Shown one piece after another: positions 19,995 to 30,774 of a stretch of 64,000 nt of DNA. The notes under the pieces were generated by a model, which was not told where the DNA came from, did not search any database, and was given only the letters and a program-made list of their open reading frames with translations. The stretch's first letter is position 1, and each line of letters starts with the position of its first letter. The position numbers and the translations under genes were made by a program. This DNA is from Ariolimax columbianus (taxonomy: Eukaryota > Mollusca > Gastropoda > Stylommatophora > Arionidae), in the NCBI GenBank assembly GCA_036924085.1, contig JAVGWX010000004.1, positions 77,859,090 to 77,923,089 on the forward strand, read 5' to 3'.

Positions 19995-21248
19995 AAGACA
20001 TGACTTGACACATCTGACTGGGAGAGTTGATAATATACTATGTAAGGAGTATAAAAGGACTATAATTATTGACTTGTGACATCTTACTAAAAACTTTGTA
20101 AGGAGCCTAAAAAAGACAAGAATACTTGACTTGTCACATCTTACTAAAAACTTTGTAATGAGCCTAAAAAAGACAAGAATACTTGACTTGTCACATCTTT
20201 CTAAAAACTTTGTAAGGAGCCTAAAAAAGACAAGAATACTTGACTTGTCACATCTTACTAAAAACTTTGTAAGCAGCCCAAAAAGACAAGAATACTTGAC
20301 CTGTCACATCTAACTAAAATCTTTGTAAGGGGCCTAAAAAAGACAAGAATACTTGACCTGTCACGTCTGACTAAAAACTTTGTAAGGAGCCTAAAAGAGA
20401 CTAGAATACTTGACTTGTCACATCTGAATAAAAACTTAGCAAGAAGCCTAAAAGAGACTAGAATACTTGGCCTATCACATCTGACAAAAATTTGTTAGGA
20501 TTCTAAATGGACTAGAATACTTAATTTAAGTCACATCTGACTAAAAACTTTGTAAGGAGCCTAAAAAATGCATCAATACTTCATTTGTCCCATCGGACTG
20601 AGGAGATGAGTAATACATTTATAAAAGCTCATGATATTTGACTGGAGCGATTGGCAATATGCTGTAGAATGAGGCTAAAGTAGAAAGGAATAATTGACTT
20701 GAAACACATCTGGCTTAGGAGGTGGGCAATATACTTTGTTAGGAGCCTAAAGAAGCCAATAATATTTGACTTGAGTCATATTTGACTGAGGGGATTGGCA
20801 ATATACTTTGTAAGGAACCTAGACAAAGGCAAGAATACTTGATTTGAGTCCCATCTGACTGAGGAGGGGGGCAATATACCTTGTAAAGGGCCTAAAACTG
20901 AACGGAATACTTTACTTGAATCCATTTTGACGGAGTGGATTGACGATATGCTATGAATAAACCAGAGTAAAAAGAAATACATCTGGTTTGGGAGGTGGAC
21001 AATATACTTTGTTTGGAGCCTAAAGAAAACATGGAAAGTTGACTTAATACACCTCTGACTGATGGGGTGAACAATATACTGTGTAAGAAGCCTAAACCAT
21101 ACCAGAATATTTGACTTAAGTCATATTTGACTGTGGAGGTGGACAATATACTGTGTAAGGAGCATAAAGAAGACAAGGCTAGTTGATTTGATACACATCT
21201 GACTGAGGAGGTCGACAATATACTTTGCAGGAAACCTGAAAGAGACGA
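19995..21248 (+). repeat. 57-73-bp minisatellite with length drift
   Basis: 20040-20580 holds about nine 57-bp monomers (TTGACTTGTCACATCTTACT, AAAAACTTTGTAAGGAGCC, TAAAAAAGACAAGAATAC). From 20580 to 21248 monomers are 66-73 bp, more diverged, and carry ACTGAGGAGGTGGGCAATAT in place of ACTAAAAA. The young homogeneous block lies inside an older one. Confidence 0.92.
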
Positions 21249-21755
21249 GTGTATTCAGCACTAACCACGTCATTCTCCTTGGCTACCCTAATCCCTCTCC
21301 GCTTCCCGTCCTGACATAGTCTTATAGTCTGTTCTGTCGCACGCTCCCACTCTCACGTCGCCCCCCTCTATCCCTCCAAACAATCGTCTTGCCCTAACAA
21401 TATTGATCTCAGTACAACTACTTCGTGACATTTGCAGCCAAAAACGGTCCCCCTTCAGACTTTCATACCCAAAAAATAATCCATACTTTTGCCTAAAATT
21501 TGAACTCACTCTTGGAGTTCCTCCTGAAGTACCATGTCCCTCCGTTCCTGTCAACGGCATATCCGGTACGGTGTCCTCGGCGGGTGGGTTGGGAGGAAGA
21601 CTAAAAACCAACGAGAAGAAAGGGGTTCGATCTGTTAGCACGGCCGTTTCCTATGTGATGTCGATCATGTTTTTAATTGTCTCCTTATTTGTTTTCGATA
21701 ATGGAGAACACCCTAGTAAAGAGAGGAGAACTGGTAAAACCCGATTGAATAAGAT
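21249..21755. other. Unclassified non-repetitive stretch
   Basis: Frames of 117 (minus, 21288-21641) and 124 codons (plus, 21403-21777) overlap, but neither shows a domain I recognise and the second runs into the GATA microsatellite. It could be part of an unidentified repeat. Confidence 0.35.
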
Positions 21756-21765
21756 AGATAGATAT

Positions 21766-21860
<95 letters not shown>
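21751..21860 (+). repeat. (GATA)n then (GA)n microsatellite
   Basis: About 20 GATA units followed by about 12 GA units. Confidence 0.98.
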
Positions 21861-22004
21861 CCTTAGGCAAAACTGAAACAGATCATAACCGGAATTTTAG
21901 CTTGCAAGACCAAATGTCACTAAGCACTGCCAATATCACAGCAAAGGTTCATCGATGTTAGGAATGAAAGCGTCGTTGTTTTTCTCTGTCAGCATAGATA
22001 TTGT

Positions 22005-22335
22005 CGTTCTTTAAATGAAAGAGATTGTCCTCATTTTACTAGATGTAAAAGATTGTCACCCTTTTACTAGATGTAAGAGATGCCTTCCTTTTATTAGATG
22101 TAAGAGTTTGCCCCTATTTTACTAGATATAAAAGAGTGTCCCCCTTTTACTAGATGTAAGAAATGCCTTCCTTTTACCAGATGTAAGAGATTGTCCCCTT
22201 TTACTAAATGTAAGATATTGTCCCCCTTTTACTAGATGTAAGAGATTGTCCCCGTTTTACTAGATGTAAGAGATTGTTCCCTTTTACTAGATGTAAGAGA
22301 GCCTCCCTTTCATTTACATGTAAGAGTTGTTCTTT
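22005..22335 (+). repeat. 27-bp minisatellite
   Basis: About 12 copies of TAGATGTAAGAGATTGTCCC plus CTTTTAC, with variants such as GCCTTCCTTTT. Confidence 0.93.
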
Positions 22336-22414
22336 TCTCTCATACTTTGAGAATCTGTACTTAGAATTGATTTACACCTTCCACCTACCTATGCTGTTCT
22401 TGAATAAAACGTGC

Positions 22415-22455
22415 ATCTTATATGTGCCCTGAAAAAAGGTGTTAAGTAGTGGGTT
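22415..22455 (+). mobile_element. Element B, head segment 1
   Basis: 'tatgtgccctgaaaaaaggt' and 'gttaagtagtgggttgtt' correspond to 'gtgcgccctaaaaaggccat' and 'taagtgccgggttgtt' in element A (about 2915-2950). The head is cut here by a LINE fragment and resumes at 23283. Confidence 0.65.
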
Positions 22456-22945
22456 GTTTAAAGAAGCAGACACTCATCAAACGATACATGAGGACATAAT
22501 GGAGAGACCAGCACAAAGAATACAAGCCCGAGAATGACAGCATAGACAACCTGGCAGAGATGGACAGACAAAGATCTTCAGACTCAGAACGGGACATTCT
22601 ATACTCAAGGCCCACCTCCACAGAATGGGTCTCAGAGACACTGTCACGTGCGATTGTGGAGCAGCCAAGCAAACACCAGAACATATTCTGCAGGACTGCC
22701 CTTCCTATGGAGACCAAAGAGAGGCCGTCTGGCATCGGGGACCGACCATTCTCGAGAAGCTGCTCGGGAACCGGCGAAGACCTGAAACGCACAGTCTCCT
22801 TCGTGAACCTCACTGGACTAGAAACATATCATCAGTTGTTCGATGAAGAAGAAGAAATAGAAGAAGAAGAAGAAGAAGAAGAAGAAGAAGAAGAAGAAGA
22901 AGAAGAAGAAGAAGAAGAAACAGAAGTGGTTTGTTGCAGTTGATT
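22456..22945 (+). mobile_element. I-group LINE 3' fragment with GAA tail
   Basis: One frame encodes 'TKIFRLRTGHSILKAHLHRM' then 'TCDCGAAKQTPEHILQDCPS', the conserved block before the C-terminal C-x-C-x8-H-x4-C motif, complete here. It ends at 'TRNISSVVR' with stop, then CGATGAAGAAGAAG and a long GAA run to 22920. It is a different subfamily from copies 1-3 (proteins clearly diverged) but has the same short 3' end and tail. Truncated upstream of RNase H. Confidence 0.85.
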
Positions 22946-22959
22946 TCTTCCCATCCGGG

Positions 22960-23280
22960 GATCATGACGCTGACTGCAAACGTCAGGACCAGCGAACCAG
23001 AGCTGCCAAGGCCCTTCTACACCTCCACGCGGTGATCCTGGATAACAGGCTGCAACAGAGTAAACTGGCTAAGGAGAAGGGATCGGAGAGGGAATGCTAT
23101 TCCCGTACTAAAAAATTATTGCTGAAGTCAGATGTGTTAGAGCGAAAGGTATAAATATCGCCGTCAAGCTGTATACTACGACATAGTACATTCCGTTCTC
23201 TGGTCTACATTCTGCTATTTAGGTCCGTGTCAGGGTTTGGTAGCGGGAGATTGAGAACGAACGAACGAAGCCAAGCCAAT
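22960..23280 (+). mobile_element. Repeat G copy
   Basis: The best-preserved head: 'atcatgacgctgactgcaaa', 'ccagcgaaccagagctgcca', 'cctccacgcggtgatcctgg', 'tgaagtcagatgtgttagag' and the end 'gagattgagaacgaacgaac' plus 'gaagccaagcc'. It follows the GAA tail of the LINE fragment and lies within element B. Confidence 0.88.
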
Positions 23281-23282
23281 CC

Positions 23283-23398
23283 CGTTCCTCCCATCCCGAG
23301 GACGCTGATGAAGGTTGACCAATATCCATCAAAACGGCTATGCTTTGCTCTGTTTTATCTACGTATCGCCCACTACAACGGGATAGGCAGGATAATGT
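23283..23398 (+). mobile_element. Element B, head segment 2
   Basis: 'cgttcctcccatcccgagga' and 'cgctgatgaaggttgacc' continue the head order of elements A and D. It ends near 'cgcccactacaacggga' (A has 'ttactactacgggga'). Interrupted by the LINE fragment at 23399. Confidence 0.7.
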
Positions 23399-23958
23399 CG
23401 GGGTGCCTTAAACCTACCCCCACAAACAAAATATATCCCTTAATTGGCATTGGACTACCTGATGTAAGAAGAGGTGTAGCTGCGGAAATTGAACGAGGGA
23501 AACAGGAAAACGACCCTAGACACCCGATGTTTGGCCATCAGGAACAAGCCACAAGACTTAAATCAAGACACAGTTTCTTAAAATCGACAGAGACCATCCA
23601 GACAAGTCCGGAAGGTCGACGAATCGAGGATAGCGCGAAACAATGCAGGATCAATGGATAGAGCTCAAGGAAGAGGCTGCGCCTGGACACCACATGCCCT
23701 ATGCTGTATGCAAGGCATACTTCGAACTGGTGTGTCAAGATGCAGAGTGAACTTGAAGAAATGGGAATACTCAGATGTCGACACATGTGAATGCGGCGCA
23801 GTTCAGGACCAAGATCATCTGATGACCTGCCCCAACCTCCCTGAAACCTGTGACATGAACGACATGATGGAGGCGAACGACAAGGCAGTTCAAGTTGCTG
23901 AATACTGGACGGATGCCGTGTGACAGGGTGTTTGGACACGGAAAGTAAGTAAGTACCG
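23399..23958 (+). mobile_element. LINE C-terminal fragment with (GTAA)n end
   Basis: The frame 23654-23923 encodes 'GILRTGVSRCRVNLKKWEYS' and 'DVDTCECGAVQDQDHLMTCP', followed by 'NLPETCDMNDMMEANDKAV'. A C-x-C-x8-H-x3-C motif ends many LINE ORF2 proteins. Upstream (23460-23640) 'ENDPRHPMFGHQEQATRLKS' is in another frame. It ends at a stop at 23921 and a GTAAGTAAGTA tail near 23945. RT is absent. Confidence 0.75.
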
Positions 23959-23961
23959 GTT

Positions 23962-24312
23962 AATTTCGATCTATCCCACCTCGTTAGCTAGATTCTCACC
24001 AAACAGCCCGTTTGCAGGAAGAACTTCGTGGAAGTTCGCTGGGAGCCTTGGTCAGTATATTTCACCTGGCCCTGGTTAACATGTCTGGTACTATATTTCA
24101 CCTGACCCTGGCTAACATGTCTGGTCAGTATATTTCTCCTGGCACTAGCTAACATGTCTGGGCAGTATATTTTAACTGTCCCTGGCTAACATGTCTGGTC
24201 AGTATATTTCATCTGGCCCTGGATAACATATCTGGTCAGTATATTTCACCTGGCCCTGGCTAACATGTCTGGTCAGTATGTTTTGTCTGGCCAAACGTTA
24301 GTATCCTCTACA
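23962..24312 (+). mobile_element. Element B, end of head plus 37-bp array
   Basis: 'acctcgttagctagattctc' and 'aaacagcccgtttgcagg' match element A (TCGTTAGCCAGGCTGCC, AAACAGCCCGTTTCCAGAG). Then come about six 37-bp monomers: GTCAGTATATTTCACCTGGC plus CCTGGCTAACATGTCTG. It ends TCTGGCCAAACGTTAG, as in element A. Monomer length is identical to A, sequence about 70% similar. Confidence 0.85.
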
Positions 24313-24640
24313 TCCACACACCTATAAGAGATTTCCCTCTTCGACTCACCTGTAAGAGAATTCCCTTCCCCACCCACCTATATGAGATTTCCCTGTTCCT
24401 CACCTATAAGAGATTTCCCTCCTCCACAGACCTATAAGAGATTTCCTTCCTCCACAGACCTAAAAGAGATTTCCCTCCTCCATAGACCTATAAGAGATTT
24501 CCTTCCTCCATAGACCTATAAGAGATTTCCTTCCTCCATAGACCTATAAGAGATTTCCCTACTCTACCCACTTATAATAGATTTCCCTCCTCTACCCACA
24601 AATAAGATATGTCCCTACCCCATCTATCTACACGAGGTGC
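24313..24640 (+). repeat. About 28-bp minisatellite
   Basis: About 11 copies around ACCTATAAGAGATTTCCCTC plus CTCCACAG, degrading toward 24640-24900 where scattered 'aagagat' units remain. Confidence 0.9.
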
Positions 24641-24904
24641 TTTCTCCGCCTACCTAATATGAGATTCCTTCTTTCTCTCATTACGGGAAAAGATGCCCCC
24701 CTCCCCCGCCTCCTCTCCACTCCTTCCGTCATGCACGACATTCTTCTCTGTTCCCAACCACCCATAAAAGATGTCCATACTACTGTTGCAAATAGACTAG
24801 GATATTTTTTTCTTCATTAATAGACTTACGTGTTCATCCTAGTTATCTTAGAATTCCCTCCACTTGTGTATTAGAGATGTCCATCCTGCTCCTAATGTAA
24901 GAGA

Positions 24905-26145
24905 TTTCCCTCGTCTTCCTATAATTTCCCTCGTCGTCCTATAGATTTCCCTCGTCTTCCTATAATTTCTCTCGCCTTCCTATAATTTCTCTCGTCTTCC
25001 TATAGATTTCCCTCGTCTTCCTATAATTTCCCTCGTCTTCCTATAATTTCCCTCGTCTTCCTATAATTTCCCTCGTCTTCCTATAATTTCCCTCGTCTCC
25101 CTATAGATTTCGCTCGTCTTCCTATAATTTCCCTCGTCTTCCTATAATTTCCCTCGTCTTCCTATAATTTCCCTCGTCTTCCTATAATTTCCCTCGTCTT
25201 CCTATAATTTCCCTCGTCTTCCTATAATTTCCTTCGTCTTCCTATAATTTCCCTCGTCTTCCTATAATTTCCCTCGTCTTCCTATAATTTCCCTCGTCTT
25301 CCTATAATTTCCCTCGTCTTCCTATAATTTCCCTCGTCTTCCTATAATTTCCCTCGTCTTCCTATAATTTCCCTCGTCTTCCTATAATTTCCCTCGTCTT
25401 CCTATAATTTCTCTCGTCTTCCTATAATTTCCCTCGTCTTCCTATAATTTCCCTCGTCTTCCTATAATTTCCCTCGTCTCCCTATAGATTTCGCTCGTCT
25501 TCCTATAATTTCCCTCGTCTTCCTATAATTTCCTTCGTCTTCCTATAATTTCCCTCGTCTTCCTATAATTTCCCTCGTCTTCCTATAATTTCCCTCGTCT
25601 TCCTATAATTTCCCTCGTCTTCCTATAATTTCCTTCGTCTTCCTATAATTTCCCTCGTCTTCCTATAATTTCCCTCGTCTTCCTATAATTTCCCTCGTCT
25701 TCCTATAATTTCCCTCGTCTTCCTATAATTTCCCTCGTCTTCCTATAATTTCCCTCGTCTTCCTATAATTTCCCTCGTCTTCCTATAATTTCCCTCGTCT
25801 TCCTATAATTTCCCTCGTCTTCCTATAATTTCCCTCGTCTTCCTATAATTTCCCTCGTCTTCCTATAATTTCCCTCGTCTTCCTATAATTTCCTTCGTCT
25901 TCCTATAATTTCCCTCGTCTTCCTATAATTTCCCTCGTCTTCCTATAATTTCCCTCGTCTTCCTATAATTTCCCTCGTCTTCCTATAATTTCCCTCGTCT
26001 TCCTATAATTTCCCTCGTCTTTCTATAATTTCCCTCGTCTTCCTATAATTTCCCTCGTCTTCCTATAATTTCCCTCGTCTTCCTATAATTTCCCTCGTCT
26101 TCCTATAATTTCCCTCGTCTTCCTATAATTTCGCTCGTCCTACTA
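24905..26145 (+). repeat. 20-bp minisatellite, about 60 copies
   Basis: CCCTCGTCTTCCTATAATTT repeated with very little change. Occasional 21-bp units carry CTATAGATTT. The rare CGTCTCCCTATAGATTTCGC variant occurs at about 25092 and 25473, 381 bp apart (19 units plus one base). High homogeneity indicates recent amplification. Confidence 0.98.
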
Positions 26146-26270
26146 AATATGAGAGATTTCCTTGCAAGTCTAGCTCCAATATGCCAGAGGTAGCCATTCT
26201 TCATCTACATAAAGCAGGGCTTTCACTTCTCTACAGATTGTACATTTCCATCATTATACATATTAGAGAT

Positions 26271-26790
<520 letters not shown>

Positions 26791-26806
26791 TGTAAAATTG
26801 TCATCC

Positions 26807-27768
26807 TTCTTCTTCACCGTACGCTGTTTACAGCGATATTAACGTTGCACTGTTTTATTTTGTTAAGCCTGTGGCTCAGTTCATCCGATTTCAACAGTCG
26901 TTTCTGTAGGGATGCCCTCCTTAGCCTTTGGCTGTTCCCAGCCTATCTGCAAGGCAGCAGTTGTTTTTGGTCAGTTGTCTCTCTTACGGAAGTTGTCTTG
27001 CAGGACTAACGAGTCTTCCCCACTCGTGTCTATAGGGTTTGGCAATGGTATGATATGATGGACTATGTACTAGTTTGTACTATCCAGGAAGAGAGGCAGT
27101 CCAGTCTGACTGTGTCTCAGGATCGTCAAGTCCTGCCAGAAACGTAGCATATGCATGTGAGTGAGGTATCTCTTTGCTCCCTTTATTTTCTCGGCTCATC
27201 TGCAGTGATGGCACGCCTAGCATTCCCCGCCACATGGGACGTTGTCACAATAGGGCAGAGGTGCAATGTCCGCTGGACTGCATCTCTTCTGCGTTCATTG
27301 GGTGGCTGATAGCCGACAGAGGTAAAGAGCGAGGCAGGAGTGCATTTGGCCAGGTGCATTTCTGTGGCTCGACCGGGCCGGGCTGGTACGTGAGCCCCAG
27401 GTCCCAACCATATTGTGGCCTCCCATCACAGCGGTGCTGAGATTTAGGGCGGGATTCTGGCTTAGAGGCGTTCGACCATAGTCCCTCAGGTGGTAGCTTC
27501 GCACAATTGGCTTATCAGCCAAGCACGTGGACCAAATGTCAGCGACCTGCGATTCCTCTCGAAGGAATGCATTTAACCAGGGGACAAGCCTGGTAATGGC
27601 ACGGCGATGTTGTTCGCCTGGTGTGCGGACATATCTCGTGGTCAAGGGTTGAGTCTCAACAGTTCGCAGTGAGGTGACTGCTCTACTGCGTACGACACCC
27701 CGACCGAGAACTAAGTCTTCTACTAGTGGTTGACACCTCATCGCCGTATGGGGTGAATATCGGAAATA
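26807..27768 (-). mobile_element. 28S rRNA-derived retroposon, copy 1
   Basis: A 962-bp insertion flanked by GTCATCC at 26800-26806 and 27769-27775, inside a 30-bp minisatellite. Minus-strand order: (i) 28S terminal segment, about 27768-27630, with CTTAGTTCTCGGTCGGGGTG and AGTAGAGCAGTCACCTCAC; (ii) a piece of about 70 bp; (iii) an earlier 28S segment, about 27563-27430, starting at the sarcin-ricin loop (CGAGAGGAATCGC) and holding TGCTTGGCTGATAAGCCAA and CGAACGCCTCTAAGCCAGAA; (iv) a non-rRNA body with the SINE-B-like core; (v) GCGTACGGTGAAGAAGAAG tail. Segments (i) and (iii) are in reverse of their rRNA order. It cannot make a functional rRNA. Confidence 0.85.
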
Positions 27769-28450
27769 GTCATCCAATGTGCTATAGAAACATTTCAAAT
27801 TGTCATCTAATGTATTATAAAGATATTTAAAATTGGCATTTAATGTGCTATAGCGACATTTTAAATTGTCATATAATGTATAGAGACAATTCAAATTGAT
27901 ATCTAATATATAAAGACGTTTCAAATTGCCGTCTAATGTACAGAGACATTTTAAATTGACATCTAATGTAAAGACATTTCAAATTGGCATCTAATGTATA
28001 GAGACATTTCGAAAGATAGATCAATGTATAGAGACATTCAAAATTGACATCTAATAATAGTGACATTTCAAATTATCATCTGATGTATAGAGACATTTCA
28101 TATTGTCATCTAATGTGCAGAGACATTCCAAATTTCCATTTAATGTAAAGACATTTCAAATTGGCATCTAATGTATCGAGACAATTCAAGCTGTCGTCAA
28201 ATGTATAGAGACAATTCAAATTGGCATCTAATGAGCAGAAACATTTCAAATTGTCGTCTAATGTATGGATACATTTAAAATTGGCATGTAATGTATAAAG
28301 GCATTTAAAATTGTCATCTGATGTTCAGAGTGATTGCAAAGTGTAGTCTAATGTATAAAGTCATTTCAAAATGTCGTTTGATGTATAGATACATTTTATA
28401 TTGTCATCTAATGTACAGAGACATTTGAAATTGTTGTGTGATGTTCCCAA
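27769..28450 (+). repeat. 30-bp minisatellite
   Basis: About 22 monomers of ATCTAATGTATAGAGACATT plus TCAAATTGTC. The isolated half-unit 'tgtaaaattgtcatcc' at 26791-26806 shows the array once extended to the other side of the retroposon. Confidence 0.93.
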
Positions 28451-28769
28451 AAATTTGGCAAATTCATTGGTCTAATATGAAGGTACAGAGCGTCCGTCTC
28501 GAATTAACCGCTAGTTGGGAATGAAGTTATTAGAAACTTCAGTATTCTAAGCTATGACTTGTACGAGGTTGGGATGGGCAGTTTCTTACCACATACCAGG
28601 GTAGCTGAAGCGTGACGATTGCGAGAACTGAACCCCTACTTTTGTCGTGAAAAGTTGATACCCAACTACTGTACTAATCAGACGCTCATTCTTTGTAGTA
28701 AGTAAGTAGCATGTCCTTTTACAGAACGTAACTTCTTACAACCGCCACCTATTTGGCTGTTATAAGTTT
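28451..28769. other. Unclassified spacer
   Basis: Nothing recognised apart from a GTAAGTAAGTAGC run at 28697 that resembles the LINE tail at 23945. Confidence 0.35.
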
Positions 28770-28945
28770 CTTGGCAAGTGTGCAGTACGGTAGGTTGGCA
28801 AGTATGCAGTACGGTAAGTTGGCAAGTGTGCAGTACGGTAGGTTGGCAAGTGTGCAGTACGGTAGGTTGGCAAGTGTGCAGCACGGTAGGTTGGCAAGTG
28901 TGCAGTACGGTAGGTTGCCAAGTGTGCAGTACGGTAGGTTGTCAT
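28770..28945 (+). repeat. 24-bp minisatellite
   Basis: Seven copies of TTGGCAAGTGTGCAGTACGG plus TAGG. The period is a multiple of three, so six-frame translations give 8-residue repeats on both strands; these are not genes. Confidence 0.96.
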
Positions 28946-28959
28946 TACTTTCCGTACGT

Positions 28960-29096
28960 GGAGGAGCATTAGCCCGAGACAAAAACCCAGTGTCTGCAAA
29001 ACTGGATACAAGTGGGAATCAAACCCGGAACGTTGTGATTGTGAATACCTAGCGAGTTTCACCCCTAGGCCACGTTGTATGTCTTCCTTCTGAGAG
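28960..29096 (-). mobile_element. tRNA-like SINE head
   Basis: The minus strand reads AACGTGGCCTAGGGGTGAAA (box A-like), then TCCGGGTTTGATTCCCAC (box B-like), with tRNA-like spacing, followed by 'gcagacactgggtttttgtc'. Seen once. It lies between a 24-bp array and the end of an RTE-like LINE. Confidence 0.55.
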
Positions 29097-29349
29097 AGGA
29101 AAACTATACACATCACATTATCCTCGGCATTAGTCCGGCAGGTAATCCTTGTGCGAGGAAGCCAACAATATTATGTTTGCGTCCCGATCTTTTGTAACGC
29201 TGTACCAATGCGAGTCTAGGTCTTTGGTCTGTCCATCTCGGTATCGCATAGGTGAGCGTACACGTGGACGTGCACATGCATACATCCACCAGAATGTTGT
29301 TCTTCGTGTCCATCTGTTGTCAGGCATACGTACCACATATCCGGTCCAA

Positions 29350-29769
29350 CAAAGTTTGCCTGATATCGCTGCGTCCACAACCTCCCGAAGCAAAGTTTGC
29401 CTGATATCGCTACGTCCACAACCTCCCGAAGCAAAGTTTGCCTGATATCGCTGCGTCCACAACCTCTCAAAGCAAAGTTTGCCTGATATCGCTGCTTCCA
29501 CAACCTCCCGAAGCAAAGTTTGCCTGATCTCGCTGCTTCCACAACCTCCCGAAGCAAAGTTTGCCTGATCTCGCTGCTTCCACAACCTCCCGAAGCAAAG
29601 TGTGCCTGATATCGCTACTTCCACAACCTCATGAAGCAAAGTTTGCCTGATATCGCTGCTTCCACAACCTCCCGAAGCAAAGTTTGCCTGATATCGCTGC
29701 GTCCACAACCTCCCGAAGCAAAGTTTGCCTGATATCGCTGTTTTCACAACCTCCCGAAGCAAAGTTTGA
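29350..29769 (-). repeat. 41-bp minisatellite grown from LINE coding sequence
   Basis: Ten units (plus strand CAAAGTTTGCCTGATATCGC, TGCGTCCACAACCTCCCGAA, G). On the minus strand one unit encodes 'REVVDAAISGKLC', which is the LINE sequence at the right edge ('AAISGKLCWTGYVVRMPDNR'). The 41-bp period is not a multiple of three, yet no stop appears in one frame, giving a spurious 249-codon frame with a 41-residue repeat. Confidence 0.92.
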
Positions 29770-30077
29770 TGTGGAATTTTGCCGTTCCAGATCTTGTCCT
29801 GTATAGACATTTGTAGTACGCGCCGAGCAGTGAATCCTCTCTGAGTGACTCTATGCTTACCAACATCAGTTTTGAGCAAGTTCCCACGTCACATCCGTAA
29901 ATCATTGCTGGGATGACCATGGAATTGAAAGTGTGTGCTCTTGCTGTGGTGTCTTTCATCTCTTGCAGTATATGCTTAATGGAGTTCAAGGAATACAAGA
30001 TGCTTTGGTCGTCTAGAGATTTCGTTGTCAACTTTATGGTAGGCTTTTATCTCTTGGCCTAGGTTGATATAAGAGTT

Positions 30078-30561
30078 ATTTTCTTTATTCCTTAGCTTGA
30101 TGTATGTCTACATCTGCAAAGTTGTCTCTTGAATGAACCATACTGTCTTCTGCAGCTCACACATAGGTCCATATATTTTCCCTTCCAGTGTTGTTTCTCT
30201 TGGCTAGTATGTCGGTCTCAGTATATCATACTTTGGCGAGTCCTGAAGTATATGCTCGGCAGTCTAGGCTGTCTGTCCACATGTACACAATTTGAGGTGT
30301 ACACATGTACACATGTGTCTGCGGCGTCGGTTGTGTCCCGTTCTGAGGCGCAGTATGACAATCTGCTCTTGCCTACTTATATTATGATAGTCATCTTATA
30401 TTTGTGTTGAGAGTTCTCTCATTGATTTAACCATTATTTTCTTTTGATGGTATGGAACTGGTACATCTGGTTGCTCGTCTGTATATCGTCTGTCACCTTC
30501 CCTCGCCAGTGTGTCAGCTCTCTCATATCATGGTATTCCGCAGTGAGACGGTATCCACTGC
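30078..30561 (-). mobile_element. I-group LINE 3' fragment nested in RTE-like LINE
   Basis: The minus strand encodes 'VQWIPSHCGIP', 'ERADTLAREGDRRYTDEQPD' (end of RNase H), 'EQIVILRLRTGHNRRRRHM' and 'LCTCGQTA' stop 'TAEHILQDSPKY' (C-x-C-x8-H-x4, with the final Cys changed to Ser). It ends in an AAAGAAAAT tail. Flanks ATATAAGAGTT (30067-30077) and ACATAGGAGTT (30562-30572) match at 9 of 11 bases, a plausible old TSD. The tail differs from the GAA tail of the other copies. Confidence 0.8.
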
Positions 30562-30774
30562 ACATAGGAGTTGATATTCTCAATGGTTTTCTCTCACAGC
30601 TTGATGTCCTTATATGGTGCGTTTGTGAGGCATTTTGTTTTACTTTTATTTAGCTTCAGACCAGCAGCTCTGCTGACCCCATTTAGGTCGTTCAAAAAAA
30701 TATACAAGCTTTAAAAACGCATTCTATTTTCTGCCGTGATTTTCTACTTAGAAGAACGGATGCATTAGACTAAA

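Larger units (their letters stand above)
29125..30690 (-). mobile_element. RTE-like LINE remnant with internal insertions
   Basis: Minus-strand order: 'GVSRAAGLKLNKSKTKCL' (30690-30620), 'APYKDIKL', 'ENINSY' (about 30565); a nested I-group LINE (30078-30561); then 'LGQEIKAYHKVDNEISRR' (from 30060), 'LNSIKHILQEMKDTTARAHT', 'FNSMVIPAMIYGCD', 'VTQRGFTARRVLQMSIQDKI', 'TLLREVV'; the 41-bp array; and 'YVVRMPDNRWTRRTTFW' (29340-29280). This is the end of RT plus the C-terminal tail of an RTE/R4-like protein. Stops and frameshifts are present throughout. Confidence 0.8.

Noticed and set aside
21288..21777. Overlapping 117- and 124-codon frames as a host gene
   Set aside because: No recognisable motif, opposite strands overlap and one frame reads into GATA repeats. 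Left as unclassified.
24905..26145. Regular short repeats resembling a CRISPR array
   Set aside because: The 20-bp units are contiguous with no unique spacers, and the surrounding DNA is eukaryotic.
29130..29879. 249-codon minus-strand frame with 41-residue repeats
   Set aside because: It is a 41-bp minisatellite flanked by LINE remnants; the repeat shifts frame every unit and has no independent coding evidence.
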